From NCBI GenBank assembly GCA_049578505.1, contig JBAUMC010000059.1, positions 27,544-91,543 on the forward strand: a stretch of DNA of 64,000 nucleotides, read 5' to 3'. The position numbers and the translations under genes were made by a program. The DNA is from JAGVPT01 sp049578505. Lineage in GTDB: Bacteria; Bacteroidota; Ignavibacteria; UBA10030; UBA8401. Within the stretch, counting starts at the first letter, position 1. Each line of letters begins with the position of its first letter. The notes beneath the pieces were generated by a model. The model was given only the letters and a program-made list of their open reading frames with translations, made no database searches and was not told the DNA's origin. This document shows positions 46,909 to 55,175 of this stretch, piece after piece.

Positions 46909-47889
46909 ATGGCCCTGGCAAAACGTCTCCTTTTTATTTCCTGCATTTTTGGAGCCGCTGGTCTTCTTATGGCGGGCTGTTCGAACACAACCCAGCCGAT
47001 TACTGTAGCAGGTCGTTCGGCTGACCTGCATAGCTCTGTTGCGGGATCGATTATCGACGATGAGAATATGGCTTCGCATATTTCCGGTGTTCCCGTTGAC
47101 AGCAGCGATGGGGTTTTTGATATCGGGTGGAATCCATTCGTGGGACCGATAGCGCAAGACTCGGAAAGGCTGGGAGATGCCTCGGTGGTCGTTTTCGACA
47201 CTCTGGCAACCGAGACCGGAAGGCGGTCATTGCACGATGGGGAGGACATCGGATCTGTGTCCCTGATTTATTCCGGCAACGCCTTGGAGTTCAGAAAGAT
47301 TCAGCACTTTTATGGCGGGACCTTCTATTCCCTCTTCCCCCATTTGTTCGGTAACGCAAATCCTGAACTGACTTTTGTACCCAATACAACTTATGAGTTT
47401 GAAGTCAGCGGATCATCGTTGTTTCCGGCAACAAAAGTCTCCATCACTTCTCCGCCGGCTCTCATCGATATTACGAGTGATACGAACGGCCAGCAGATAA
47501 ACGCAGACAGTGACCTTGTGCTTGCGTGGTCGGGGGGCAATCCTGTCGCGGGGGTTCTCATCCGCATCATCCCGATGATCGTATTCGGTCCGGATGGATT
47601 TACCCACTATGGCTCCGGCATGAGGGAGACAGGGGGCGGCATCCCGGCTGGAATTCATTATGGAGGACCGGAGAGATCTGTTCAAATCGATACCGGATAC
47701 ACGCTTGTTTTGGCCAGCAATTCCGGGAACGCTGTGATTCCGGCATCTGCGATTCAGCAGCTTCTCTATGCCACGTCGACACTTTCCGTATCAGTCTCGG
47801 AATTCAGCACCGTCGAGTTTAACCAGGATAGCCGAAAGTATCTTATGGTCATGCGCGATGGAGACCGTCGAATGATAGTTGTCAAATAA
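46909..47889 (+). CDS. Lipoprotein of unknown function
   Basis: A 326-residue lipoprotein. The signal sequence MALAKRLLFISCIFGAAGLL ends in the lipobox LMAGC (Cys at about residue 25). The mature protein is rich in beta-forming stretches (VVVFDTLATETGRRS, TTYEFEVSGSSLFPATKVS, ADSDLVLAWSGGNPVAGVLI), suggesting Ig-like sandwiches. No family is recognised. The frame is open from 46765, but the lipoprotein signal sequence starts at the ATG at 46909. It follows the arylsulfotransferase-like gene by 145 bases. Confidence 0.72.
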   Translation: MALAKRLLFISCIFGAAGLLMAGCSNTTQPITVAGRSADLHSSVAGSIIDDENMASHISGVPVDSSDGVFDIGWNPFVGPIAQDSERLGDASVVVFDTLATETGRRSLHDGEDIGSVSLIYSGNALEFRKIQHFYGGTFYSLFPHLFGNANPELTFVPNTTYEFEVSGSSLFPATKVSITSPPALIDITSDTNGQQINADSDLVLAWSGGNPVAGVLIRIIPMIVFGPDGFTHYGSGMRETGGGIPAGIHYGGPERSVQIDTGYTLVLASNSGNAVIPASAIQQLLYATSTLSVSVSEFSTVEFNQDSRKYLMVMRDGDRRMIVVK

Positions 47890-48361
47890 GCGGGACGGTC
47901 CCGTTAAGAATAGCCTAATTGTTATGTTTAAGTAAAAAGCGATTCGTTCACTGCCGCAGAGAAGAGGTTATGCTCGGACGTGATGGTCCGGCAGTGGCGA
48001 ACTCGCGTATCAAAAAAAGAGCGGGCCCGAATTCGGGTCCGCCCTTTTTGTTTCGCCCGATGTATTCGTAATACGGATTTTGAATTGCGAGCAACTCCGT
48101 ACAATGAATGAACTACCGTTGGTTTTGATGAAACTTTTTCCAGTCTCAAGAATCTAAAGATATGGGTTGTAACTCTTGAAAGAGCTTGTCATTGAAACCG
48201 GTCTTGTGTATTTTTTGGCAGTTGAATTATGCGATGGTCGCGGCGGGGTCCCTTTTAGCAAATGTGACTTGCTGTAAATCTTTTCGGGGCAGCTTTTAGT
48301 TTACACGTGAATAGAGAGAAACATTATTTCACTCAAATAATAAAATTCTTTGGAGTTTCTC
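47890..48361. other. Intergenic region with terminator
   Basis: No gene is visible in this 472-base stretch. The terminator at 48012-48049 lies in it; the remaining part upstream of the gene at 48362 must hold its promoter, for which no clear motif was found. Confidence 0.45.
48012..48049. terminator. Rho-independent terminator, bidirectional
   Basis: An 11-bp GC-rich stem GCGGGCCCGAA / TTCGGGTCCGC (48021-48042, one G-U pair) with a run of A before (48012-48018) and of T after (48045-48049), so it can end transcripts from either side. It follows the lipoprotein gene ending at 47889. Confidence 0.8.
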
Positions 48362-49117
48362 ATGGTAAGAGTGTCTCTTATGAGCTTCATTTTCATGGCA
48401 ATTATGATCTTGTGCAATCAACGAGAAAGCATTGCACAGGATCAGACGGTGACGACAACATCAACTCCCGCAGCCACGGGGCTTGATTTACAAGCGGTCA
48501 CGGAAATTGTAAAGGAGAGCAAAAACGCGGCAGAGATCGAGCGGCGGTTAAATGAACCGGGGTCGGTAAATAATCTGGACCTTGACGGCGACGGCAACGT
48601 CGATTACATTCACGTTACTGAATATGGATCGGGTAATATGCGCGGGTTTTCATTGACAGTGATGGACAGTACAGGTGCTGAACAAGAAATAGCAACAGTA
48701 GAAATCGAGCGAGGGCCCAATACTGCCGATGTCATTGTGGTCGGCAACCAAGCATACTACGGGCCCGGCGTATGCTATACCGGTTTCTGGGTACCCGCTG
48801 ACGTTGCGCTATGGGTCTACTTATGGCATCCGCATCGCTTTTATTATAGTCCTTATTATTATGGACATTATCCGGCCTACTATCATCCATACCATCCGAT
48901 CGGATATGAAGGATACCATGGACATGTAACAATTGTTGCCAGGACATCTGTTATTCACAGAACCGTCCTCGCCAAAAATTACCGGGTCAGGTCGCCGTAT
49001 GCGCGGCGTGCGGCTGTGCGTTCAACACAGAGAGCAAGGCAGAGAGAAAGAGAACGACCGAATCGGAGCACAAGAACGAAATCTGATAGAGAACATCGTC
49101 AAAGAGATAGGGAGTAA
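48362..49117 (+). CDS. Exported protein with Asp-rich loop, His/Tyr-rich middle and Arg-rich tail
   Basis: A 251-residue exported protein with a signal peptide (cleavage near SIAQ). A short helical part (VTEIVKESKNAAEIERRLN) precedes an EF-hand-like Ca-binding loop DLDGDGNVDYIHVTEYGSGN, followed by a beta-rich part (FSLTVMDSTGAEQEIATVEI). Residues about 150-195 are extremely rich in Tyr, His and Pro (RFYYSPYYYGHYP), and the last 45 residues are Arg-rich (about one Arg in three). Similar proteins are seen in other Bacteroidota and Deltaproteobacteria without known function. GGAG at 48352-48355 supports the ATG at 48362. Confidence 0.72.
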   Translation: MVRVSLMSFIFMAIMILCNQRESIAQDQTVTTTSTPAATGLDLQAVTEIVKESKNAAEIERRLNEPGSVNNLDLDGDGNVDYIHVTEYGSGNMRGFSLTVMDSTGAEQEIATVEIERGPNTADVIVVGNQAYYGPGVCYTGFWVPADVALWVYLWHPHRFYYSPYYYGHYPAYYHPYHPIGYEGYHGHVTIVARTSVIHRTVLAKNYRVRSPYARRAAVRSTQRARQRERERPNRSTRTKSDREHRQRDRE

Positions 49118-49181
49118 CGACAAAAACGGACAAGGGTTGATCCATCGGCCCTCGTTTTTTATAGCTGTCTCGTACAATAGT

Positions 49182-49216
49182 AAGCCCTCCGTTGCTGCAT
49201 CGCGGAGGGCTTTGTT
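49182..49216. terminator. Rho-independent terminator behind the Arg-rich-tail gene
   Basis: A perfect 10-bp stem AAGCCCTCCG (49182-49191) and CGGAGGGCTT (49203-49212) with an 11-base loop and T-rich end. It lies between the plus-strand gene ending at 49117 and the minus-strand gene ending at 49248 and may serve both. A weaker AGGG/CCCT hairpin with six T precedes it near 49133-49160. Confidence 0.75.
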
Positions 49217-49247
49217 GTTCTAAGCACGCTAAGGAAGCAGCGAGAGT

Positions 49248-49991
49248 TTAGGTATGCTTATGGCTCCAATATTTCTCTTCTGCATGTTTCTCCGCAGAGG
49301 TCAAGCCTCCCGGAGGCGGTATCCTTAAGTGTTCACCGATCCGGATGAGATCGGGGTCTTTGATTTCGCTTCTGTTCGCCTGCCAGATTTTCGGCCAAAG
49401 GAAAGGGTTGTCGTAGATTTTTTTCTTCTTTGAAATATTCCAGAGGCAATCATGGTACTTCGACCAAGAACGGACGACATAATGCTGCTCCGATTCCGCC
49501 GTCGACTTGACCTCGGCGAGGGTTGAACGGAGGTTATCGATCTCACTCTGGATCTTCTTAAGGCGTTCGTAGTACCGTTCCGCGGCGGCAATGCGCTCCT
49601 TCATCAAATTGTCTTTTATTGCTTGCGCAGAATCCACTTCGAATCTGCGGACGTAGAGATCCTGGTTAGAAAGGGGAAGCAATGCAGCCACCCGATCTTC
49701 GAGGTCCTTCAGCCGGTGTTCGAATTCCTTGCGGACGGCATCAGTGGCACCCGTCATTGCGAGGGTCTCGTCTTTCACGGATTGTATTTGCTTATCAAGG
49801 CTGGCGAGAGTTGAACGTAAGCCGTCAACTTCTTTCGTCAACTTTGCCAGCTCGAGCTTGAGACTGTCGCGCTGGGATGTATACTCGGTAATTTGTCTCT
49901 GCCATTCCTCCTTCGAGAGTTTATCGTCTGCTCGTGACGCAGTCGCAACGACAAGAAGGATTGTGACGAGAGTTAGAATCCTGGTTTTCAT
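49248..49991 (-). CDS. Exported coiled-coil protein with C-terminal LysM domain
   Basis: A 247-residue protein with a signal peptide (MKTRILTLVTILLVVATASR, cleavage near SRA). Residues about 25-105 and 130-180 are predicted coiled coils (SQRDSLKLELAKLTKEVDG, ERYYERLKKIQSEIDNLR). The C-terminal 60 residues form a LysM-like domain (HYVVRSWSKYHDCLWNISKK, PFLWPKIWQANRSEI, LRIPPPGG), which would bind peptidoglycan. GAGGAGAA in front of the ATG at 49991 makes this the start rather than the earlier in-frame ATG at 50024. It is 29 bases downstream of the small lipoprotein gene, so they form an envelope pair. Confidence 0.85.
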   Translation of the reverse strand: MKTRILTLVTILLVVATASRADDKLSKEEWQRQITEYTSQRDSLKLELAKLTKEVDGLRSTLASLDKQIQSVKDETLAMTGATDAVRKEFEHRLKDLEDRVAALLPLSNQDLYVRRFEVDSAQAIKDNLMKERIAAAERYYERLKKIQSEIDNLRSTLAEVKSTAESEQHYVVRSWSKYHDCLWNISKKKKIYDNPFLWPKIWQANRSEIKDPDLIRIGEHLRIPPPGGLTSAEKHAEEKYWSHKHT

Positions 49992-50020
49992 AGTGTTCTC
50001 CTCATTGAGTTGTGGTTCCG

Positions 50021-50287
50021 TCATTGCTGACTTTTGAGCCGTTCCTGCGTTAACTTTTGATTATTCTCGGCGGTTGCGAGCTCGTCCTTCTTTTGTTTAA
50101 CCTGTGCTTCGAGAGTCTCTTTTTCTGCTTCTTTTGTTGCAACGTCTTTCTTCAACGAGGCCACTTCTGATTTGAGCTGGTCGAGTTGCGCTAATTCATC
50201 AGCGCTCGGCCCGCTGCTGCATCCGGAGACCAGAGTGACAAAACCCGCCAAAAGAAAGATAAGCGAAATGTTCCGCAGTCCTTTCAT
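50021..50287 (-). CDS. Small Lpp-like coiled-coil lipoprotein
   Basis: An 88-residue lipoprotein: signal sequence MKGLRNISLIFLLAGFVTLV, lipobox VSGC (Cys at 23), then a single alpha-helical heptad region (QLDQLKSEVASLKKDVATKE) for about 60 residues. The architecture is that of Braun-type or SmpA-independent small lipoproteins that form trimeric rods, but it does not end in a Lys that Lpp uses for peptidoglycan linkage (it ends KSQQ). It lies just upstream of the LysM coiled-coil gene, in the same direction, so the two may work together on the cell wall. Confidence 0.8.
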   Translation of the reverse strand: MKGLRNISLIFLLAGFVTLVSGCSSGPSADELAQLDQLKSEVASLKKDVATKEAEKETLEAQVKQKKDELATAENNQKLTQERLKSQQ

Positions 50288-50384
50288 GGTCGTTCCTTAG
50301 AATGAATGTGAATGTATGATCCGCCGTCCTGATAACATTATCCGCGGATTGGTTCGAACGAATATTTTGAAACGAGCGATGAGA

Positions 50385-50738
50385 CTAAGAACGCGGTGGT
50401 GCGCGAAGAGTGTTTGATGAAATGAGTGGTACCGATGCAGGAAGATGCGTCGCCGGGATTTCAACGGATTGTTCGGTTGCGATAACGCTGATCCATGGCT
50501 CGGCTGCGCTAAGGATATGGTCGCTGGAGAATTGTTCCGAAGAAGTGATATGCTTGTGGGATGTCCAGTAAGGGCGTTCATCAAGATCGATGCTCTGATC
50601 GTTATGGACTGAAAACGATTTGTCGAGTTTAAAGAAGAGTGTCTGTCGAAGATGGACCTGGGCGCTGAGCGCTCCCGTGACCAGATAGGCACTGAGTATA
50701 ATCCCAACGATAAGACGATGTAATCGGGTATATCTCAT
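50385..50738 (-). CDS. Small exported protein of unknown function
   Basis: A 117-residue protein with a signal peptide (RLIVGIILSAYLVTGALSAQ, cleavage near LSAQ). The mature part is polar with a run WTSHKHITSSEQFSSDHILS; nothing known is recognised. The ATG at 50738 has a weak upstream signal. Another frame on the same strand (50297-50707) overlaps most of it and lacks a signal peptide, so this one is preferred. It lies upstream of the small lipoprotein gene (98 bases) and may be in its transcript. Confidence 0.5.
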   Translation of the reverse strand: MRYTRLHRLIVGIILSAYLVTGALSAQVHLRQTLFFKLDKSFSVHNDQSIDLDERPYWTSHKHITSSEQFSSDHILSAAEPWISVIATEQSVEIPATHLPASVPLISSNTLRAPPRS

Positions 50739-51155
50739 AGTGTGTCGGAAATGGGGAACCTGGCTGATTTACTTAGTCTCATAAGTTTGACGAATTAAAC
50801 AGGGAATTCGTTTAATACCCGCTCAGCCGTAATGCCAAAATGGTGTTTTTACAGGCAGAAATGGGAAGCAGAATCGGTTTCAGGTTACATCACGCCCTTT
50901 TGTCTTGTAATGCTTAAAGATAAGATGATTGTGTGGACATCGTTAACAGTGGGAGATCTGAAGATAATGCGGGGTGCGGCCGGATCTCTGTCTGCCCATG
51001 GTCACGAAGACACTATTGACTGATGCGATCGTCCAGCATGAGGCAGGGCTCCATGAAGCTGACGACGGCTGTGGGCAAGGAGCATGGATTCACCTCGATG
51101 CCGTGTCGTGCGTCGACGAACTCTAAGCGGTACAGATCCTTCTCAAATATTTCTG
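50739..51155. other. Spacer without visible gene
   Basis: About 417 bases between the small exported-protein gene (minus) and the end of the AHSA1 operon. The short frames inside have no support. No repeat or terminator was recognised. Confidence 0.45.
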
Positions 51156-51587
51156 TCACTGTTCCACAAATTTCTTCAATGAATCGCCGATGAGAGCTGT
51201 CCACCCTGCAACAAACTTCTCTCTCGCAAGGGGAGGATTGAGGTCGGGAAGGAAGGTCTCCATCCCTTTATGACTGAGCTTTAATTTTGTCTTCTTTCCA
51301 ATGGCGGACAATTCGAACGTCACCAGTGAATTTCCAGGAAATCCTCCGAACTTCCACTCATAGCTGATTTTCTTGAGAGGCTTGACCTCCGTTATTTTCC
51401 AAATATGGAGATAGTTTTTACCGTCGTTTCGCACATTGAATTCTGTTTGGAATCCTGCCTCCGGTTTAAAATGTTCAAGAGCCGGAAAATACCATTGTTT
51501 CATCTGCTGCAGATCTGTAATTGCTTTCCACACTTTTCCAACTGACGCTTCGAACGTTCGCTCGATAATAATTGGATCATCTTTCAT
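51156..51587 (-). CDS. SRPBCC/AHSA1-family protein (copy 3 of the operon)
   Basis: A 143-residue START-like/AHSA1 domain protein. Typical stretches are IIIERTFEASVGKVWKAITD, MKQWYFPALEHFKPEAG, ISYEWKFGGFPGNSLVTFEL and the final amphipathic helix (AREKFVAGWTALIGDSLKKF). The fold binds hydrophobic ligands or proteins, and no ligand is known. It is the last of three related genes in the minus-strand operon, 143 bases downstream of the DUF4287 gene, so it might also have its own signal. Confidence 0.88.
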   Translation of the reverse strand: MKDDPIIIERTFEASVGKVWKAITDLQQMKQWYFPALEHFKPEAGFQTEFNVRNDGKNYLHIWKITEVKPLKKISYEWKFGGFPGNSLVTFELSAIGKKTKLKLSHKGMETFLPDLNPPLAREKFVAGWTALIGDSLKKFVEQ

Positions 51588-51730
51588 TCTTATACTTTCT
51601 CAAATAATTATTGAAAGATATTTTCTGTGAGTTAGAGTTTTGGTAAATATTTTCCAATGTTCTTGCCGCCGTCTCCTTCTTTTGGTTCATGATATTGGTC
51701 TCCTCCACAGGCGAAATCTTTATCGGACGT

Positions 51731-52288
51731 TTAGACTGCCCTGTAAGCTTGTTTCAGCCATTGAAGAACTTCGGCATCGATTTCTTTTGGATCGGCGATG
51801 CGGACGCGGTGAGTAACCATGCTGTTCCACTTTTTCGCAGATTCAAATCGGCCGGAGGGCGGGGCGCTCTTGAGTTTAATGCCGATATCCATTCGGTTTG
51901 ACGTAATCTGCACTACGGCAAATTTTCTTCCGTTCTTTACCATGCTGATATAGCTGTCCGTTGGGGACAACCTTATATCATTGCCCAGCTTTCCGATCTT
52001 ATTCATGAGGTCATCAAACCCATGACGCCAGTTCGACTTAACACCTCTAAAGTGCCGGTCAATTTTCTGTTCAAGCTGCAATGGAGGTGCAGTAGCCTGT
52101 TTTAAGACTAACACGATTGCCATAGCATGGCCATGGCCGAGCCCGAATTCATCTTTTAACCATTTGACAATTTCTCCCGTCTTCACGCCAGGTTTAAGAT
52201 AACCTTTTTTCGCGGCAAGGGTTTTAAAATCGTCCGCAGTCTTGCCTGTTTTTATTTTTATGTTGTCTAAATATGCTTGAAAAGACAT
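51731..52288 (-). CDS. DUF4287 and DUF5655 domain protein
   Basis: A 185-residue soluble protein. Residues 1-70 match DUF4287 (MSFQAYLDNIKIKTGKTADD, KPGVKTGEIVKWLKDEFGLG, HGHAMAIVLVLK) and residues about 75-185 match DUF5655 (EQKIDRHFRGVKSNWRHGF, SYISMVKNGRKFAVVQIT, RVRIADPKEIDAEVLQWLKQAY). The biochemical role of both domains is unknown; the gene is frequently near AHSA1 genes. It lies 14 bases downstream of the second AHSA1 gene and belongs to the same operon. Confidence 0.9.
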   Translation of the reverse strand: MSFQAYLDNIKIKTGKTADDFKTLAAKKGYLKPGVKTGEIVKWLKDEFGLGHGHAMAIVLVLKQATAPPLQLEQKIDRHFRGVKSNWRHGFDDLMNKIGKLGNDIRLSPTDSYISMVKNGRKFAVVQITSNRMDIGIKLKSAPPSGRFESAKKWNSMVTHRVRIADPKEIDAEVLQWLKQAYRAV

Positions 52289-52302
52289 AGCAGCCCTTGA
52301 GA

Positions 52303-52788
52303 TTATTTTTTTGAAATGAACTCATCGAGTTTATCGAGGCTTTGGCTCCAGCCCTCCTTCATACCCCTGAGCGGCCCCGCCATCTCGGCGGTTGCTTTTA
52401 AAACAACTACGTGAAGTGTTACTTTCGTCCTCCCCCCAGCAATCTCCTCAAAAGTCACCGTGTTGAGATTTTCGGACTGGGGGTTGCCATTACTGTCAAA
52501 GAAAGCAGTAGATGTGAAGACAAGGCGTTCCGGGGAAACAATTTCACGAAAGCGGCCCCCCATTGGATGAGCTTCACCGTCTGGCGGACGCATTTCTACT
52601 CTAATGCTTCCTCCGGGGCGAGCTTCCCACACGCAAAGTGGATTGGTGAAACCTCTTGGACCCCACCATTGTGCAACGCGTGCAGGATCGGTCCACGATT
52701 TGAACACAAGCTCTCGCGGGGCATCGAAGATACGTGTAATAGTAAGCTCCCGCGGCGGGGGGTTCGTAATTTCACCCGTTTCTTTCAT
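52303..52788 (-). CDS. SRPBCC/AHSA1-family protein (copy 2 of the operon)
   Basis: A 161-residue AHSA1 domain protein with the family start LTITRIFDAPRELVFKSWTD followed by PARVAQWWGPRGFTNPLC and the middle GGRFREIVSPERLVFTSTAF, GGRTKVTLHVVVL, and a final helix with GWSQSLDKLDEFISK. The WWGP signature is the most typical of the family. It lies between DoxX (12 bases upstream) and DUF4287 (14 bases downstream) in one transcript. It is more like the copy at 54583 than that at 51156. Confidence 0.92.
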   Translation of the reverse strand: MKETGEITNPPPRELTITRIFDAPRELVFKSWTDPARVAQWWGPRGFTNPLCVWEARPGGSIRVEMRPPDGEAHPMGGRFREIVSPERLVFTSTAFFDSNGNPQSENLNTVTFEEIAGGRTKVTLHVVVLKATAEMAGPLRGMKEGWSQSLDKLDEFISKK

Positions 52789-52800
52789 TTTGGTTCCCTT

Positions 52801-53235
52801 TTATACGGTCGGTTTTGATTTCCTATCGCGCATTGCGTCGAGACTCCATGCACCGCCGCCGGCCGCTGAGAAATAGAGCCAGAGAAAACAATAAAGGACG
52901 GCGGGTTGTCCTCCGTTCATGGTTGGCCAGAACCCATGTGGAAAATGGGCCTGGAAATACGCAACGGCCATCTCACCCGCCAGAAGGAATGCAACCGGAC
53001 GAGTTAAGAGGCCGAACAGAAGAAGTGCACCGCCGAAGGTCTCCAGGATTCCGGCGAGTCCCAGCTCGGACAGAAGCTGGACCGTGCCCCCGTTCGGAAA
53101 AATGGCCGTCGGATAAGCGAAGAGTTTCATTGTGCCGGCGAGCATAAACATTATAGCGCCGACAATCCGCAGCACGCTCATCAACCGCGGAGCGAAAGAT
53201 TGCCAGGTTGAAGTGACTTTTTGTAGATTCATCAT
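52801..53235 (-). CDS. DoxX-family membrane protein
   Basis: A 144-residue inner-membrane protein with four helices: LRIVGAIMFMLAGTMKLF, LSELGLAGILETFGGALLLF (typical DoxX start of helix 2), TRPVAFLLAGEMAVAYFQAH and a final helix with YCFLWLYFSAAGGGAWSLDA. DoxX proteins in other bacteria are linked to redox or thiol stress; function here unknown. A ribosome-binding site AGGAATAA precedes the ATG at 53235 (or 53232). It lies between the second RibD-type gene and the second AHSA1 gene. Confidence 0.92.
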   Translation of the reverse strand: MMNLQKVTSTWQSFAPRLMSVLRIVGAIMFMLAGTMKLFAYPTAIFPNGGTVQLLSELGLAGILETFGGALLLFGLLTRPVAFLLAGEMAVAYFQAHFPHGFWPTMNGGQPAVLYCFLWLYFSAAGGGAWSLDAMRDRKSKPTV

Positions 53236-53335
53236 TTATTCCTCCATGTCTTTGTGACTTATTCGTATTGCGCCTTCGCGTTTAATCTGATAACTCCTCC
53301 TCGTCGTCCAGAGAATTCAACGGAGGAACAGTTGT

Positions 53336-53902
53336 TCATGGATTCTTCATGTTATTATCGGGTTGATAAACGAGCAAGACGTTTCCAGATTTAAATGTCA
53401 TAGATCTCAACAGCTTCAGCTGGTGTCTGCGTTCCAAATTGCTGAAGAGAGGATTCCCGGCCCCCAAAATTATTGGAGCGATCATTAACCGATGTTCGTC
53501 AATCAGGTTAGCCTCCATGAGCGCGGAAAGAATGGCAGCGCTTCCTAAAATGGCTATATCTTTTCCTGGCTGGTTTTTTAGTTTTGAGACTTCCTCGGCA
53601 ATATTGCCTTTGATAAGCCTTGAGTTATTCCAATCAACCGTACTAAGCGTTCTTGAGAAGACCAGCTTCGCCAGGCTGTTCATTTTGTTTGCTATAATAG
53701 GGTCGCTCTCAGTCGCTGTCGGCCAAAAGCTTGCCATCATCTGGTACGTGACTCGTCCAAATAAGAGAGTATCAACCGTGCTTAGCTGACGGTCGGCGAA
53801 TTCATTGAATTCTGAGTCTACATTGTGCCAATCGAGCTCCCGTTTCGCTCCCTCAAAGAAGCCGTCAAGCGCTATCATTTGAAAAGAAAAAAGAGTTCTC
53901 AA
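53336..53902 (-). CDS. Dihydrofolate reductase-like (RibD C-terminal) protein
   Basis: A 188-residue protein of the RibD_C/dihydrofolate reductase-like family that uses NADPH for the reduction of small molecules. Stretches: LFSFQMIALDGFFEGAKREL at the start, LLFGRVTYQMMASFWPTA, LVFSRTLSTVDWNNSRLI, DIAILGSAAILSALMEANLI and IDEHRLMIAPIILGAGNPLF. The substrate is unknown; these proteins are not the riboflavin pathway RibD. It follows its paralogue at 53971 by 68 bases, so the pair probably came from a duplication. Confidence 0.93.
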   Translation of the reverse strand: MRTLFSFQMIALDGFFEGAKRELDWHNVDSEFNEFADRQLSTVDTLLFGRVTYQMMASFWPTATESDPIIANKMNSLAKLVFSRTLSTVDWNNSRLIKGNIAEEVSKLKNQPGKDIAILGSAAILSALMEANLIDEHRLMIAPIILGAGNPLFSNLERRHQLKLLRSMTFKSGNVLLVYQPDNNMKNP

Positions 53903-53970
53903 TGTTATCTCCTATTTTTAATGTTTATTGTGAACCTCAAACCCGCCCGGCATTCAGACGGGAAACCGTT

Positions 53971-54561
53971 TCATGAGTCCGTCGCAAGCGTATTACAATC
54001 ATAGTGCAGCCAGACGATTCCGCTGGCAAAGGGAGTTGCTTTAGCCAAAGTCATTTCCATTTTATTTGCAACATCTTGAAAAATGGGAAGTCCGTTACCG
54101 ATCGCGACGGGATTGACAAGTAAATGTATTTCGTCAACGAGTCGGTTTGCGATCAACGAAGATGCGAACCTAGCTCCGCCGAATACAATGATGTCACCTC
54201 CGTTAAGTTTCTTCAGCTTTTTGGTTTCTTCGATGAAATCACCTTTAATGACGGTAGTCCGAGGCCAATCAGAATGTGCAAGACTATTCGACACTACGAC
54301 TTTCGAGACGTCGGTTAATTTCTTTCCATAAGCATAGAATGGGTCCTTGGAATTTGCCGCGACGGAGGCCCAGTAAGGGATAAACTGCATTTCGGATTTG
54401 CGCCCCATTGCCATAAGAATGCAATCGATGCCGTTGAGGTTTTGCAGCAAGCGATGACGTAATTCCTCATCCAAACCGACAGTAGCCCAGTCCATGCCCC
54501 CATCGGTCCTGGCGACGAATCCATCAATGGTAATGTGCATTTGCAATTTAAGCGTTCGCAT
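53971..54561 (-). CDS. Dihydrofolate reductase-like (RibD C-terminal) protein, paralogue
   Basis: A 196-residue protein of the same family: LQMHITIDGFVARTDGGMDW at the start, CILMAMGRKSEMQFIPYWA, VVVSNSLAHSDWPRTTVIKG, DIIVFGGARFASSLIANRL and DEIHLLVNPVAIGNGLPIFQ. The GGxxFxSSLI and ExxLxVxPVxxGxGxPxF patterns mark the NADPH site and the family end. It begins 21 bases after the first AHSA1 gene, in the operon headed by ArsR. It differs enough from the downstream paralogue to suggest an old duplication. Confidence 0.93.
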   Translation of the reverse strand: MRTLKLQMHITIDGFVARTDGGMDWATVGLDEELRHRLLQNLNGIDCILMAMGRKSEMQFIPYWASVAANSKDPFYAYGKKLTDVSKVVVSNSLAHSDWPRTTVIKGDFIEETKKLKKLNGGDIIVFGGARFASSLIANRLVDEIHLLVNPVAIGNGLPIFQDVANKMEMTLAKATPFASGIVWLHYDCNTLATDS

Positions 54562-54582
54562 TGAGACGGTTCCTTTTATCTG

Positions 54583-55080
54583 TTATCGTGAAGCTGCTTT
54601 GGAAAGAAGATCGTCGAGGCGGTCATATGATTCATTCACGCCTGTTTCCATTCCGGACTGTACCATGCCGTCGCGGTCAACGATCGACTGAAAGACCGAT
54701 TGGGTCGTGAGCTTTGTGCGGTTGCCCGACAGCGCTTCGAGTTTATGAGTTTCGAGGATGACATGCCCTTTTTCCGGCAGGCCTTCAAACTCAAAGGTGT
54801 CGATGATCCGCTCGGGAGCTGTCACCTCATGGTAAACTCCATGGAAAGCAAACACCTTTCCCTTTCCATCGCGTTGAATGAATCGCCACTGTCCGCCGGA
54901 TTTCACGTCCATCGCCTCGACAACAGTTGTAAGATATTTCGGTCCCCACCATTGGGGAAGATGTTTCGGGTCTGTGAAAATCCTGAACACCAGTTCGCGC
55001 GGCGCATCAAAGGTGCGCGTGATCAGGATCTCCTGTTTCCCCGGTTCGACGACGATCTCGGTGCGATTGCTCTTAGCCAT
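54583..55080 (-). CDS. SRPBCC/AHSA1-family protein (copy 1 of the operon)
   Basis: A 165-residue AHSA1 domain protein: EILITRTFDAPRELVFRIFT, DPKHLPQWWGPKYLTTVVEA, MDVKSGGQWRFIQRDGKGKV, HGVYHEVTAPERIIDTFEFE, and the C-terminal helix VNESYDRLDDLLSKAA. It follows the ArsR gene by 95 bases. ArsR-AHSA1 pairs are widespread; the regulator is thought to control the protein in answer to an unknown signal, and the AHSA1 protein may bind a hydrophobic small molecule. Confidence 0.93.
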   Translation of the reverse strand: MAKSNRTEIVVEPGKQEILITRTFDAPRELVFRIFTDPKHLPQWWGPKYLTTVVEAMDVKSGGQWRFIQRDGKGKVFAFHGVYHEVTAPERIIDTFEFEGLPEKGHVILETHKLEALSGNRTKLTTQSVFQSIVDRDGMVQSGMETGVNESYDRLDDLLSKAASR

Positions 55081-55175
55081 GTTAGTCTCTCCTCTGTAAT
55101 TTATTGTAAATAAGCAGCAAGTGTGATGGACGATCCGACTCAGTGAGTTGTTTGGCGGTTTCCGGTTGCTCCACT

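Noticed and set aside
48215..48235. Sigma-54 promoter candidate TTGGCA...TGC upstream of 48362
   Set aside because: The GG and GC elements are 12 bases apart and not the required 10.
50297..50707. Overlapping minus-strand frame of 136 residues
   Set aside because: It shares most bases with the frame at 50385-50738, which has a signal peptide; this one has none and looks like a shadow.
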